This document shows positions 55,465 to 64,000 of a DNA stretch of 64,000 nucleotides, piece by piece (positions within the stretch are counted from its first letter, which is position 1; each line of letters begins with the position of its first letter). Under the pieces are notes generated by a model. The model was given only the letters and a program-made list of their open reading frames with translations. It searched no databases and was not told the origin of the DNA. This stretch comes from Pusillimonas caeni. GTDB lineage: Bacteria > Pseudomonadota > Gammaproteobacteria > Burkholderiales > Burkholderiaceae_B. The position numbers were made by a program, and so were the translations under genes. The stretch spans positions 1-64,000 of the forward strand of contig NZ_PDUW01000001.1 of assembly GCF_003545815.1 (NCBI RefSeq), given 5' to 3'.

Positions 55465-55976
55465 AGGATCTCCAGGCGGACCAGAATGGCCAGTACCAGC
55501 AAACTATAGGCCGCGGCAAGAATATCGTCCCACATCACGCCCAGGCCGTTCTTCAGCCTTCTGTCGAAGTAGCGGACCGGAGGCGGCTTGACGATGTCGA
55601 AAAACCTGAAGATGACGAAGGCGAGCGCCTGGACGCCCAGTTGCTCCGGTATCAGCCAGAGCACCAGCCAGAAGGCCACGATCTCGTCCCACACCATGGC
55701 GCCGTCGTCCGGGCGGCCTAGTTCGCGGCCCACGCGATGGCAGGCCCAGCAGCCATAGGCGAACGAAAGCAGCAGCACGGCGGCGATGCCGGCGTCGGGC
55801 AGGCGGGACACCACGGCCACCCAAAGCAGCCATCCCAAGGCCGTGCCCCAGGTGCCGGGCGCGGGGCGCAGCAGGCCGCTGCCCAGCCCGAAAGCCACGA
55901 CCCGGCTCGGAGAGCGAAAGACCCAGCCCAGCGAAACGGGCTGAGCACTGCGGGAATCGGAAGGCGTGGGAGACAT
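55461..55976 (-). CDS. pgpA: Phosphatidylglycerophosphatase A
   Basis: A 171-residue inner-membrane phosphatase that makes phosphatidylglycerol from its phosphate. Three or four hydrophobic segments and the family motifs GSGLLRPAPGTWGTALG and the acidic DDGAMVWDEIVAFW stretch (metal ligands) are intact. It lies 12 bases after thiL and is coupled by a four-base overlap to pncC, a common Burkholderiales order. Confidence 0.94.
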   Translation of the reverse strand: MSPTPSDSRSAQPVSLGWVFRSPSRVVAFGLGSGLLRPAPGTWGTALGWLLWVAVVSRLPDAGIAAVLLLSFAYGCWACHRVGRELGRPDDGAMVWDEIVAFWLVLWLIPEQLGVQALAFVIFRFFDIVKPPPVRYFDRRLKNGLGVMWDDILAAAYSLLVLAILVRLEIL

Positions 55977-55988
55977 TAAGGCGTCCTG

Positions 55989-56945
55989 TCAGGCAAAATG
56001 ATCGAAGCCCCGCGACGAAATCGGGAGCCGTCCGCCGGCGGCATCCTGTACCGTCAGCCCGGCCGCGCTTTCGATCACGCCTATGCGTGTCGCCCTGACA
56101 CCCGAGGTCCGGGCCAGCTCGGCAATGCCGTCGCGGTTCTGGGGTGGAGAGGTAAAGCACAACTGGTAGACGTCGCCGCCCGACAGCACGGCCTCGCGCA
56201 CCTGCGCCTCGTCCAGATGCGCCAGGGCGGCGTCCACGGGCAGGGTTTCATAATGGAGACGGGCGCCGCAGCCACTGGCCTCCAATATATGCCCCAGGTC
56301 CTGCAGCAGCCCGTCGGAAACGTCCAGCGCGGCATGGGCCAGCCCAGGCAGCTTCTGCGCAAAGCCCCAGGGCGGGCAGGGACGCTCGAGCGCCGCCCGG
56401 GTGGCGGCAAGCAGGGCCGGCTGCGCCGGCCATTGCCCGGTGAGCCATTGCAGGGCGGCATGCGCCGCCCCCAGGGTTCCGGTGACCCAGATGTCGTCGC
56501 CCGGTTGCGCGGCGTCCCGGCGCAGCGCCCTGCCCGGCTCCACCTGGCCGAACACGGTGACGCTGATGACGATGCCGTCAGGGCTGCGGGTCGTATCCCC
56601 GCCCACCAAGGGGCAGTCCGCCGCGTCGGCAAGCGCGTGAAAGGCCTCGGAGAAAGCCTTTAGCCAGGCCTCGTCGATCTTGGGCAGGGAAAGCCCCAGC
56701 ATGCAGCCCAGCGGTTGAGCGCCCATGGCGGCAAGGTCGGAGAGGTTGACCGCCAGGGCCTTGTGCCCCAATGAGGCGGGATCGGCATCCGGCAGGAAAT
56801 GCCGGCCTTCGATGAGCAGGTCGGTGCTGGCGGCAAGCTGTTTGCCGGCGCCTATGGGCAGCAGAGCGCAATCGTCGCCCGCGCCCAGATAGCCCGGCGG
56901 CACTGGCCGGGAGAAATAGCGCCGGATGAGATCGAATTCGTTCAA
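55989..56945 (-). CDS. thiL: Thiamine-monophosphate kinase
   Basis: Phosphorylates thiamine monophosphate to the active cofactor thiamine diphosphate. The 318-residue protein has the N-terminal GDDCALL and STDLLIEGRHF motifs, LAVNLSDLAAMGAQP, and a C-terminal ALDVSDGLLQDLGH segment that binds Mg-ATP. Standing between nusB and pgpA it is part of the same leftward operon, with a 42-base gap to nusB. Confidence 0.95.
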   Translation of the reverse strand: MNEFDLIRRYFSRPVPPGYLGAGDDCALLPIGAGKQLAASTDLLIEGRHFLPDADPASLGHKALAVNLSDLAAMGAQPLGCMLGLSLPKIDEAWLKAFSEAFHALADAADCPLVGGDTTRSPDGIVISVTVFGQVEPGRALRRDAAQPGDDIWVTGTLGAAHAALQWLTGQWPAQPALLAATRAALERPCPPWGFAQKLPGLAHAALDVSDGLLQDLGHILEASGCGARLHYETLPVDAALAHLDEAQVREAVLSGGDVYQLCFTSPPQNRDGIAELARTSGVRATRIGVIESAAGLTVQDAAGGRLPISSRGFDHFA

Positions 56946-56987
56946 TGGCTCTCTGCCTGCCGTGACATGGCCACCGGCCCGCCGTTG

Positions 56988-57479
56988 CTAGCGGGGACGC
57001 GCCGCCGCCTCGACCTCGACGGAGCGGACGTCGGCCGCCATGCGGTCGAGCACGCCGTTGACGAACTTGAAGCCGTCGGTGCCGCCGAAGGACTTGGCCA
57101 GTTCGACCGCCTCGTTGATGGCCACCTTGTAAGGCACCTCGACATGGTGGATGAGCTCGTAGCTGCCGATGAGCAAAATGCCGTGCTCGATGGGGGACAG
57201 CTCTTCGAGCGGCCGGTCGAGATAAGGGGCAAAGCGCTCGCGCAGGTCAGGCGCCTCGCGCAATACACCGTGCAGCAGCGTCTTGAACCAGTTTGCGTCG
57301 GCTTCGGGAAATTCTTCGTCGTCGCGCAAATGGGCGTCGATGGCGCCGGCTTCCTGCACGCCTTCATCGCCGCGCAAGAGCCAGGCGTAGACGCCCTGCA
57401 GCGCGAATTCGCGCGCGCGGCGGCGCGCGCTGCGAGGGTTGGCGCGCGCCGCGCCGCCCTGCGTTTTACCTTTCGTCAA
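56988..57479 (-). CDS. nusB: Transcription antitermination factor NusB
   Basis: RNA-binding protein of 163 residues that, with NusE, binds boxA in rRNA leaders and prevents early termination. The all-helical fold has [17 protein letters not shown] at the start and [14 protein letters not shown] and [15 protein letters not shown] in the middle. The start is not certain: a TTG at 57479 has GAGGA eight bases upstream and is preferred, but an ATG at 57512 is in frame. Either start lies within the 3' end of ribH, so the genes overlap by 14 or 47 bases. A boxA target lies at 14-27 of this window. Confidence 0.88.
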   Translation of the reverse strand: MTKGKTQGGAARANPRSARRRAREFALQGVYAWLLRGDEGVQEAGAIDAHLRDDEEFPEADANWFKTLLHGVLREAPDLRERFAPYLDRPLEELSPIEHGILLIGSYELIHHVEVPYKVAINEAVELAKSFGGTDGFKFVNGVLDRMAADVRSVEVEAAARPR

Positions 57480-57996
57480 AATCTTCGTCCTCGTCGTCGA
57501 AGTCGTCGTCATCATATTCATCGTCATCGTCGGACTCGGGTTCGAGCGCCGCCGTGAGATTGGCCATCTCGACCGCCGTGCGGGCGCAGTCGCGTCCCTT
57601 TTCGGCGGCGCGGGCATGGGCCTGCTCTTCGTTTTCGGTGGTCAGCACCCCGTTGGCGACCGGAATGCCGGTTTCGAGCGCAATGCGGCTGATGGCCGCC
57701 GCGCTTTCGTTGCTGACGATCTCGAAGTGATAGGTTTCGCCGCGCACCACGGCGCCCAGGGCGATGAGGGCGTCGAACTCGAAAGTTTCGGCCATTTGCG
57801 CCAGGGCCACCCCCATTTCGAGGGCGCCGGGAACCGTCACCACCATGACGTCGCGTTCGTCGACGCCCAGTTCGGCCAGCTCGGCCAGGCAGGCATCCAG
57901 CTCGGCCAGGCCGATGTCCTCGTTGAAACGCGCGCGGACAATGCCCAAATGCAGGCCTTCTCCGTTCAGGTCAGGCGATAAAGTATAAGGGTTCAT
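57466..57996 (-). CDS. ribH: 6,7-dimethyl-8-ribityllumazine synthase with acidic tail
   Basis: Next-to-last step of riboflavin synthesis. The core has [11 protein letters not shown], the [10 protein letters not shown] loop, [12 protein letters not shown] with the active-site His, and [13 protein letters not shown]. At 176 residues it carries a C-terminal tail of about 25 residues that is nearly all Asp and Glu, beyond the usual end. That tail is encoded by the DNA that also holds the nusB start in another frame. It lies 12 bases after ribBA. Confidence 0.94.
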   Translation of the reverse strand: MNPYTLSPDLNGEGLHLGIVRARFNEDIGLAELDACLAELAELGVDERDVMVVTVPGALEMGVALAQMAETFEFDALIALGAVVRGETYHFEIVSNESAAAISRIALETGIPVANGVLTTENEEQAHARAAEKGRDCARTAVEMANLTAALEPESDDDDEYDDDDFDDEDEDFDER

Positions 57997-58008
57997 GTCT
58001 GGTTCCTT

Positions 58009-59172
58009 TTAGGCGGAAGGGGTGGGTTCACTATCGTAACCGGTTACGGTCAGGGCAAAGCCGGTCATGCTGGGCATTTTGCGTGGCCGCGCCAAAAGGC
58101 GCACGCGACCCACATTGAGGTCGCGCAAAATTTGCGCCCCGATGCCATAGGTGCGCAAGTCGAAACGCTGGCCGTCGGCCGCGGCGCTGGGCGCCATGGG
58201 CTTGTCCCAGGCGCCGAACTGATCGAACAGCAGCTCGGCCGAGCCTTGGCAATTGAGCAGCACCATGACCCCCGAGGGCGCCTCGGCGATGGCTTTCATG
58301 GCGCTGGGCACCGTCCAGCTGTGCGCCGTGGCATCGGCCGAAAGGATATCCAACATGGTCGTGGGTTCGTGCACGCGCACCAGAGTCTCGGCCTCGGGCG
58401 TGATGTCGCCGCGCGCCAGGGCGAGATGGGGCGCCCCCGAAGCCAGGTCGCGGTAGGCGACCGCCTGGAATTCGCCCCAGGGCGTTTGCAGGCTGCGCTG
58501 GCCGACCCGCTCGACCATGGACTCGTGTTCGCTGCGGTACTGGATGAGGTCGGCGATGGTGCCGATTTTCAGGCCGTGTTCGCGCGCGAACACCATGAGG
58601 TCGGGCAGCCGCGCCATAGCGCCGTCGGGCTTGAGGATCTCGCAGATGACCGCCGCCGGGGTAAGCCCCGCCAGGGCGGTGAGGTCGCAGCCGGCCTCGG
58701 TATGGCCCGCCCGCACCAGCACGCCGCCGCGCACCGCCTGTACGGGGAAGATATGGCCCGGCTGGACGAGGTCGGACGGCTTGGCGTTGCGCGCCACCGC
58801 CACCTGGATGGTGCGGGCCCGGTCGGCGGCCGAAATGCCGGTTTCGACGCCTTCGGCGGCCTCGATGGACTGCGTGAAATTGGTGCCGAAGCGCGCCCCG
58901 TTGCGGCTGGCCATCAGCGGCAGGTCGAGCTGCTGGCAGCGCTCTTCGGTCAGGGTGAGGCACACCAGCCCGCGGGCATGGGTGACCATGAAATTGATGG
59001 CCTCGGGCGTGACGTATTCGGCGGCCAGAACCAGGTCGCCCTCGTTCTCGCGGTCTTCTTCGTCGACCAGGATGACCATGCGGCCAGCCCGCAATTCGGC
59101 GATGATTTCCGGAACTGGGGCGATATCGTAGCTTTGCGCGCTATCGGTTTGCGCCGCGGACAGATTGCTCAT
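58009..59172 (-). CDS. ribBA: 3,4-dihydroxy-2-butanone 4-phosphate synthase with degenerate GTP cyclohydrolase II domain
   Basis: A 387-residue two-domain protein. The N-terminal RibB half has its active-site acidic loop VDEEDRENEGDL, the RHARGLVC-like THARGLVCL and GHTEAGCDL motifs, so synthesis of the four-carbon riboflavin precursor is likely. The C-terminal RibA-like half lacks the zinc-binding cysteines: where RVHSECLTGD and CDCG are expected, it reads RVHEPTTMLDILSAD. GTP cyclohydrolase II activity must come from a separate RibA. No FMN riboswitch was seen in the 241 bases upstream. Confidence 0.92.
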   Translation of the reverse strand: MSNLSAAQTDSAQSYDIAPVPEIIAELRAGRMVILVDEEDRENEGDLVLAAEYVTPEAINFMVTHARGLVCLTLTEERCQQLDLPLMASRNGARFGTNFTQSIEAAEGVETGISAADRARTIQVAVARNAKPSDLVQPGHIFPVQAVRGGVLVRAGHTEAGCDLTALAGLTPAAVICEILKPDGAMARLPDLMVFAREHGLKIGTIADLIQYRSEHESMVERVGQRSLQTPWGEFQAVAYRDLASGAPHLALARGDITPEAETLVRVHEPTTMLDILSADATAHSWTVPSAMKAIAEAPSGVMVLLNCQGSAELLFDQFGAWDKPMAPSAAADGQRFDLRTYGIGAQILRDLNVGRVRLLARPRKMPSMTGFALTVTGYDSEPTPSA

Positions 59173-59413
59173 GACAAAAGACTCGATGGAAGGTCGTTCA
59201 TTTTAACGCCTGGCGCAGGCGAATTCCTGCGTATTGTCGCCCGAACCGGGCATTCTTGCAGCGCACGGGCCGCCCGCCCCGCAAAGCCGCGGCGCGCCTT
59301 GAAAAAACCGCACATCCGGTAATAATTCAGAGATACTATCCGTCTCTTGCTTGCGGCAAACGCATGTGCGCCCCCGGGGTCACATCCGGAATGCCCTTTT
59401 GTCCTGGAGCAGC

Positions 59414-60997
59414 ATGGAAAGAGAACTCAGCCTTCACGTTCCCGCCGCGGTCAAGGCCGGCGTGGCCAAGGCCATGCGCGCCCAAAAGGCCCGCCAGATC
59501 ACCTTGCGCGCCCTGTATTTCGATACGCCCTCGCGGGCGCTGGCGCGGGCCGGCATCGCACTGCGCGTCCGCCGCGAGGGCAGGCGCTGGATACAGACCC
59601 TGAAGGCGCCCGGCGGCGATCCCCTATCCCGCACCGAGCTCAATCACGTCCGCCAGCAGGGCGCCCTGGACCTCTCGCTCTACGATGAGGAGCCGCTGGC
59701 CGGCTTCTTCGCGCGGCTCGACGAGCCCCTGGAACTGCGCTACGAAACCCGTGTGCTGCGGCGCGTGCTGCTGGTCGAACGGGCCGACGCGGTGATCGAG
59801 ATCGCCCACGACGATGGCGCCATCCACTCGCGGGGTTGGAGCCTGCCCGTCAGCGAGGTCGAGTTCGAGCTCGTGTCCGGGAGCATGGACGCCGTCTTCG
59901 AAATGGGGCGCGAGTGGCTCGTCCGGTACGGACTCATACTCGAAACGCGCAGCAAGGCGGAGCGCGGCGACCGGCTCGCGACATTGGCGCCCAAATTTCC
60001 CGAACCGGGCGCGCTGTCGCTCGACGACGACAGCGCGCCGCCCGCCGCGCTGTTTCCGGCCCGCCGTGCCGCCCGGGTCCGGCTTTCCCCCGGCATGACG
60101 GCAGCCCAGGGTTATGCGGCCTGCGCAGGCGAATGCCTGTTGCAGGTCGCGGCCAACGCCGCCTTCCTGGCTGGGGTGGACACGGCCGGCGCCGAGGACG
60201 ACCGCCAGGCCGCCTACGTTCATCAGCTTCGCGTCGGCATAAGAAGGCTGCGCTCTTGCTGGAAATTGTTCGAAGACATGGCGCCGGCCGTCCAGCCGGC
60301 CGCCGAGCAGGCGCTCAAGACCTACTTCGGGCTGCTGGGCGAAGCGCGCAATCAGGATGTCATCCGCCTGCATATCGAACCGATGCTGCGCAAGGCCGGC
60401 ATGCCCGAAGGCGCCGCACCCGCGGCAAGCCCCGGCGATTCGGCCACGGCCTTGATGCGGGCCACCGCCGGCGGCGTCGAATTCCAGTCCATGCTGCTGT
60501 CGCTGCTGCAGCACCTGGTGAGCGTGGCGGACGCAAACAAGAGTCCGGCGCCCAAGGGCGGGAAACGCAAGGCCGCGAAATCCGCCGGTTCGCCGGAACT
60601 CGCCGCCCTGATCCGGCAACGGCTGGACAACAGGTGGACACGCATCCTGAAGCAGGGACGCCGCTTCAACGAGCTTTCCGTGGATCAGCAGCACGCCGTG
60701 CGCAAACGGATCAAATCAATACGCTACGGCCTGGATTTCGGCTCCAGCCTGCTGCCCAGGCACGAAACCGAGGCGTTGGCCGCCGCCCTCACCCATATTC
60801 AGGACGTGTTGGGCGACTTGAACGACTTCTACGTGGCCGAAGAATACTATCAAGGCCTGGACAAAGGCTCGCCCGCCCCCTGGTTCGCCATAGGATGGCT
60901 GCGCGCCATGCAGGCGCATCAAGTGGAGTTGGCCCAGGCGGTCTTCGAACAGCTGCATGCCGCCCGGCGAAAGCGCCGGAAAAAGACCTCCGCCTAG
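59414..60997 (+). CDS. CYTH and CHAD domain protein
   Basis: A 527-residue cytosolic protein. Residues 1 to about 200 form a CYTH (triphosphate tunnel) domain with several Arg/Glu strands ([23 protein letters not shown]). Residues about 250-520 form a CHAD helical domain with basic residues ([29 protein letters not shown]) that binds polyphosphate. The CYTH signature ExExK reads ERELS here, so the Lys is replaced by Ser. Probable activity is inorganic triphosphatase; polyphosphate association is likely. It is divergent from ribBA. Confidence 0.85.
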   Translation: MERELSLHVPAAVKAGVAKAMRAQKARQITLRALYFDTPSRALARAGIALRVRREGRRWIQTLKAPGGDPLSRTELNHVRQQGALDLSLYDEEPLAGFFARLDEPLELRYETRVLRRVLLVERADAVIEIAHDDGAIHSRGWSLPVSEVEFELVSGSMDAVFEMGREWLVRYGLILETRSKAERGDRLATLAPKFPEPGALSLDDDSAPPAALFPARRAARVRLSPGMTAAQGYAACAGECLLQVAANAAFLAGVDTAGAEDDRQAAYVHQLRVGIRRLRSCWKLFEDMAPAVQPAAEQALKTYFGLLGEARNQDVIRLHIEPMLRKAGMPEGAAPAASPGDSATALMRATAGGVEFQSMLLSLLQHLVSVADANKSPAPKGGKRKAAKSAGSPELAALIRQRLDNRWTRILKQGRRFNELSVDQQHAVRKRIKSIRYGLDFGSSLLPRHETEALAAALTHIQDVLGDLNDFYVAEEYYQGLDKGSPAPWFAIGWLRAMQAHQVELAQAVFEQLHAARRKRRKKTSA

Positions 60998-61012
60998 GCT
61001 GACAGGCCCGGC

Positions 61013-62398
61013 TTATTCTCCGACGACGGCCGTTGCGAACTCGCGGGCCACGAAGGGCTGCAGATCCTCCAGGCCTTCGCCCACGCCGATCCAATAGACC
61101 GGCACAGGCCTTACGCCCTGGCTGCCCGCGGCCACCGCGGCCAGCGCGCCGCCCTTGGCCGTGCCGTCCAGCTTGGTCACCACCAGACCGGTAAGCTCTA
61201 TGGCCGCGTCGAACGCCCTGATCTGCGAGATGGCGTTCTGGCCCGTATTGCCGTCCACCACCAGCAGCACCTCGTGCGGCGCCTGGCCGTCGGCCTTGCC
61301 GATGACGCGCTTGATCTTCTTGAGTTCCTCCATCAGGTGCAGCTGGGTGGGCAGGCGGCCGGCCGTATCGACCATGACGACGTCGGCGCTGCGCGCGCGC
61401 CCCGCGTTGACCGCGTCGAACGCCACGGCAGCGGGGTCTCCGCCGTCCTGGGCGATGACGGTGACATTGTTGCGCGCGCCCCAGGCGATCAATTGCTCGC
61501 GGGCGGCCGCGCGGAACGTGTCCCCGGCGGCCAGCAATACGCTTTTGCCCTGGCGCTGGAAGGCGTTGGCCAGCTTGCCGATGGAGGTGGTCTTGCCGGC
61601 CCCGTTGACGCCCGCGATCATGATGACCAGCGGCGAAGCGCGATCGATGGGGAACGGCTTTTCGAGCGGCGCCAGATGCTCGGCCAACAGGTCGCGCAGC
61701 GCGGCCTTGACCTGAGCCGCGTCGGCGATTTTCTCCTTGCGCACGCGGGCCCGCAACGCGGTCAACAGTTTTTCGGTCGCCTCCACGCCGGCGTCCGCCA
61801 TGATGAGGGCCGTTTCCAGCTCTTCGAACAGGGCCTCGTCGACCTTCACGCCCACAAACAGGCTGCTGATGTTCTGGCCCGTGCGCGAAAGCCCGCTGGT
61901 CAGGCGGGAAAGCCAGGATGTCTTGGCCGGCGCCTTCTCGGCCTCGGCGGCGCGGGCGCGCTCCGCTTCCAGGCGTTCGGTCTCTATTCGCTCGGCCTCT
62001 ATCCGTTCGGCCTCCAGGCGCTCGATCTCCACGCGTTCAGCCTCGAGCCGTTCAGCTTCAAGCCGCTCGGCTTCGATGCGTTCGGCTTCCAGGCGCGCGG
62101 CCTCGGCACGTTCGGCCTCAAGGCGTTCGGCGGCGATTCTTTCCGCTTCAAGGCGCGCGGCTTCCGCTCTCTCTGCTTCGAGCCTGGCGGCTTCCAGTCG
62201 CTCGGCCTCGGCGCGCTCAGCCGCCAGGCGCTCGGCTTGCTCCCGTTCCTGGGCGGCGGCTTCGGCTTGCGCCTGCCGCACGTCGGGCTGTGCAGCCTCG
62301 GCCCCCGCGTCCGAGGCGTCCCGGCTGCCGTCCAGCGGCGCCTCGTCGTCCCTGAGCTTGGCCTCGGGCGACTTCTTTCTTTTAAAAAAACTGAACAT
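61013..62398 (-). CDS. ftsY: Signal recognition particle receptor FtsY
   Basis: SRP GTPase that docks ribosome-nascent chain complexes at the membrane. The 461-residue protein has an N-terminal A domain with a long [12 protein letters not shown] charged repeat (about residues 45-150), then the NG domain. G motifs are intact: [20 protein letters not shown], and [10 protein letters not shown]. The A domain binds the membrane and SecY; here it is a very regular Glu/Arg/Ala helix. It is divergent from rsmD with a 53-base gap. Confidence 0.95.
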   Translation of the reverse strand: MFSFFKRKKSPEAKLRDDEAPLDGSRDASDAGAEAAQPDVRQAQAEAAAQEREQAERLAAERAEAERLEAARLEAERAEAARLEAERIAAERLEAERAEAARLEAERIEAERLEAERLEAERVEIERLEAERIEAERIETERLEAERARAAEAEKAPAKTSWLSRLTSGLSRTGQNISSLFVGVKVDEALFEELETALIMADAGVEATEKLLTALRARVRKEKIADAAQVKAALRDLLAEHLAPLEKPFPIDRASPLVIMIAGVNGAGKTTSIGKLANAFQRQGKSVLLAAGDTFRAAAREQLIAWGARNNVTVIAQDGGDPAAVAFDAVNAGRARSADVVMVDTAGRLPTQLHLMEELKKIKRVIGKADGQAPHEVLLVVDGNTGQNAISQIRAFDAAIELTGLVVTKLDGTAKGGALAAVAAGSQGVRPVPVYWIGVGEGLEDLQPFVAREFATAVVGE

Positions 62399-62451
62399 AG
62401 GCTTTACACTACCGTAAATAGCTTTGAGCGATACGGGAAACCCGGATCAAC

Positions 62452-63575
<1,124 letters not shown>

Positions 63576-63610
63576 GCGGTCGATTCGCCCTCGACAGGCA
63601 ACAGGACTAA

Positions 63611-63898
<288 letters not shown>

Positions 63899-63968
63899 AC
63901 ACGGCCAAGCCACGCCGGCGGCCGGTTCAGGCGTTTGTTGCCGATGAGCCCGGCCCCATCGACACGCT

Positions 63969-64000
63969 TCAGTTGCCCAGCAATCCCTTCAGCGCCTTGC
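63969..64000 (-). CDS. C-terminal end of a truncated leftward gene
   Basis: Read leftward from the right edge, one frame gives KALKGLLGN and then TGA at 63971-63969. The low-GC-free, in-frame ending and spacing to the convergent ferredoxin gene suggest a real C-terminus, but nine residues cannot identify the product. The gene continues beyond the window. Confidence 0.3.
   Translation of the reverse strand, partial: KALKGLLGN

Noticed and set aside
59173..59413. FMN riboswitch before ribBA
   Set aside because: None of the conserved RFN blocks (for example AGGGTGAAATTCCC-like or GACCGGCGGT-like) is visible in the gap on either strand.

Overview
The window is high-GC chromosomal DNA from a betaproteobacterium of the order Burkholderiales, most likely family Alcaligenaceae (Bordetella, Achromobacter, Pusillimonas and relatives). 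The grounds are gene content and order: the ybgC-tolQRAB-pal-cpoB cluster, the rib-nusB-thiL-pgpA-pncC operon with a RibBA whose cyclohydrolase half is degenerate, several solute-binding-protein-dependent uptake systems, and a GC-rich intergenic repeat. No insertion sequence, prophage, CRISPR array or complete tRNA gene was seen. Species cannot be named from the sequence alone.

Layout. 1-583: upstream control region of a leftward rRNA operon (boxA and two sigma70-type promoters; the 16S gene is off the left edge). 584-7117: hpd, msrA, a cytochrome c, lgt, a SIMPL protein, a PAS-GGDEF cyclase, a dispersed repeat, 6S RNA, zapA and a coiled-coil partner. 7259-10195: TctB-TctA transporter plus a dehydrogenase. 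10207-12648: rppH and proS. 12733-18218: the Tol-Pal operon. 18326-24415: hydrolase, PCuAC copper chaperone, chemoreceptor with a FliA-type promoter, serine acetyltransferase, TorF porin with a sigma54-type promoter, methyltransferase, dodecin. 24499-30014: a leftward, Fur-controlled iron cluster (3-TM orphan, imelysin, di-heme oxidoreductase, second imelysin, DUF1513). 30122-31650: purT and a small membrane protein.

31794-41267 is one long leftward transcription unit: a three-subunit molybdenum hydroxylase, a CoxG-like protein and a branched-chain-type ABC importer with a LivM-LivG fusion. It is faced by a divergent MarR gene, with two matching inverted repeats between them. This looks like uptake plus first oxidation of one unknown organic substrate. 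42226-44605 holds accessory genes, including a decayed ParE toxin. 44755-46921 is groESL under CIRCE. 47022-53223 is a second catabolic block: an orphan binding protein, a LysR regulator, and a rightward flavin monooxygenase, aldehyde dehydrogenase and zinc alcohol dehydrogenase.

53224-64000 is core genome: a second repeat copy, dgkA, pyrF, the leftward riboflavin/nusB/thiL/pgpA/pncC operon, a CYTH-CHAD protein, ftsY, rsmD, coaD, a ferredoxin and the tail of a truncated leftward gene. The least described parts are the MarR-controlled molybdenum hydroxylase/transporter unit, the Fur-controlled cluster with its orphan membrane protein, and the dispersed repeat with its optional hairpin module.
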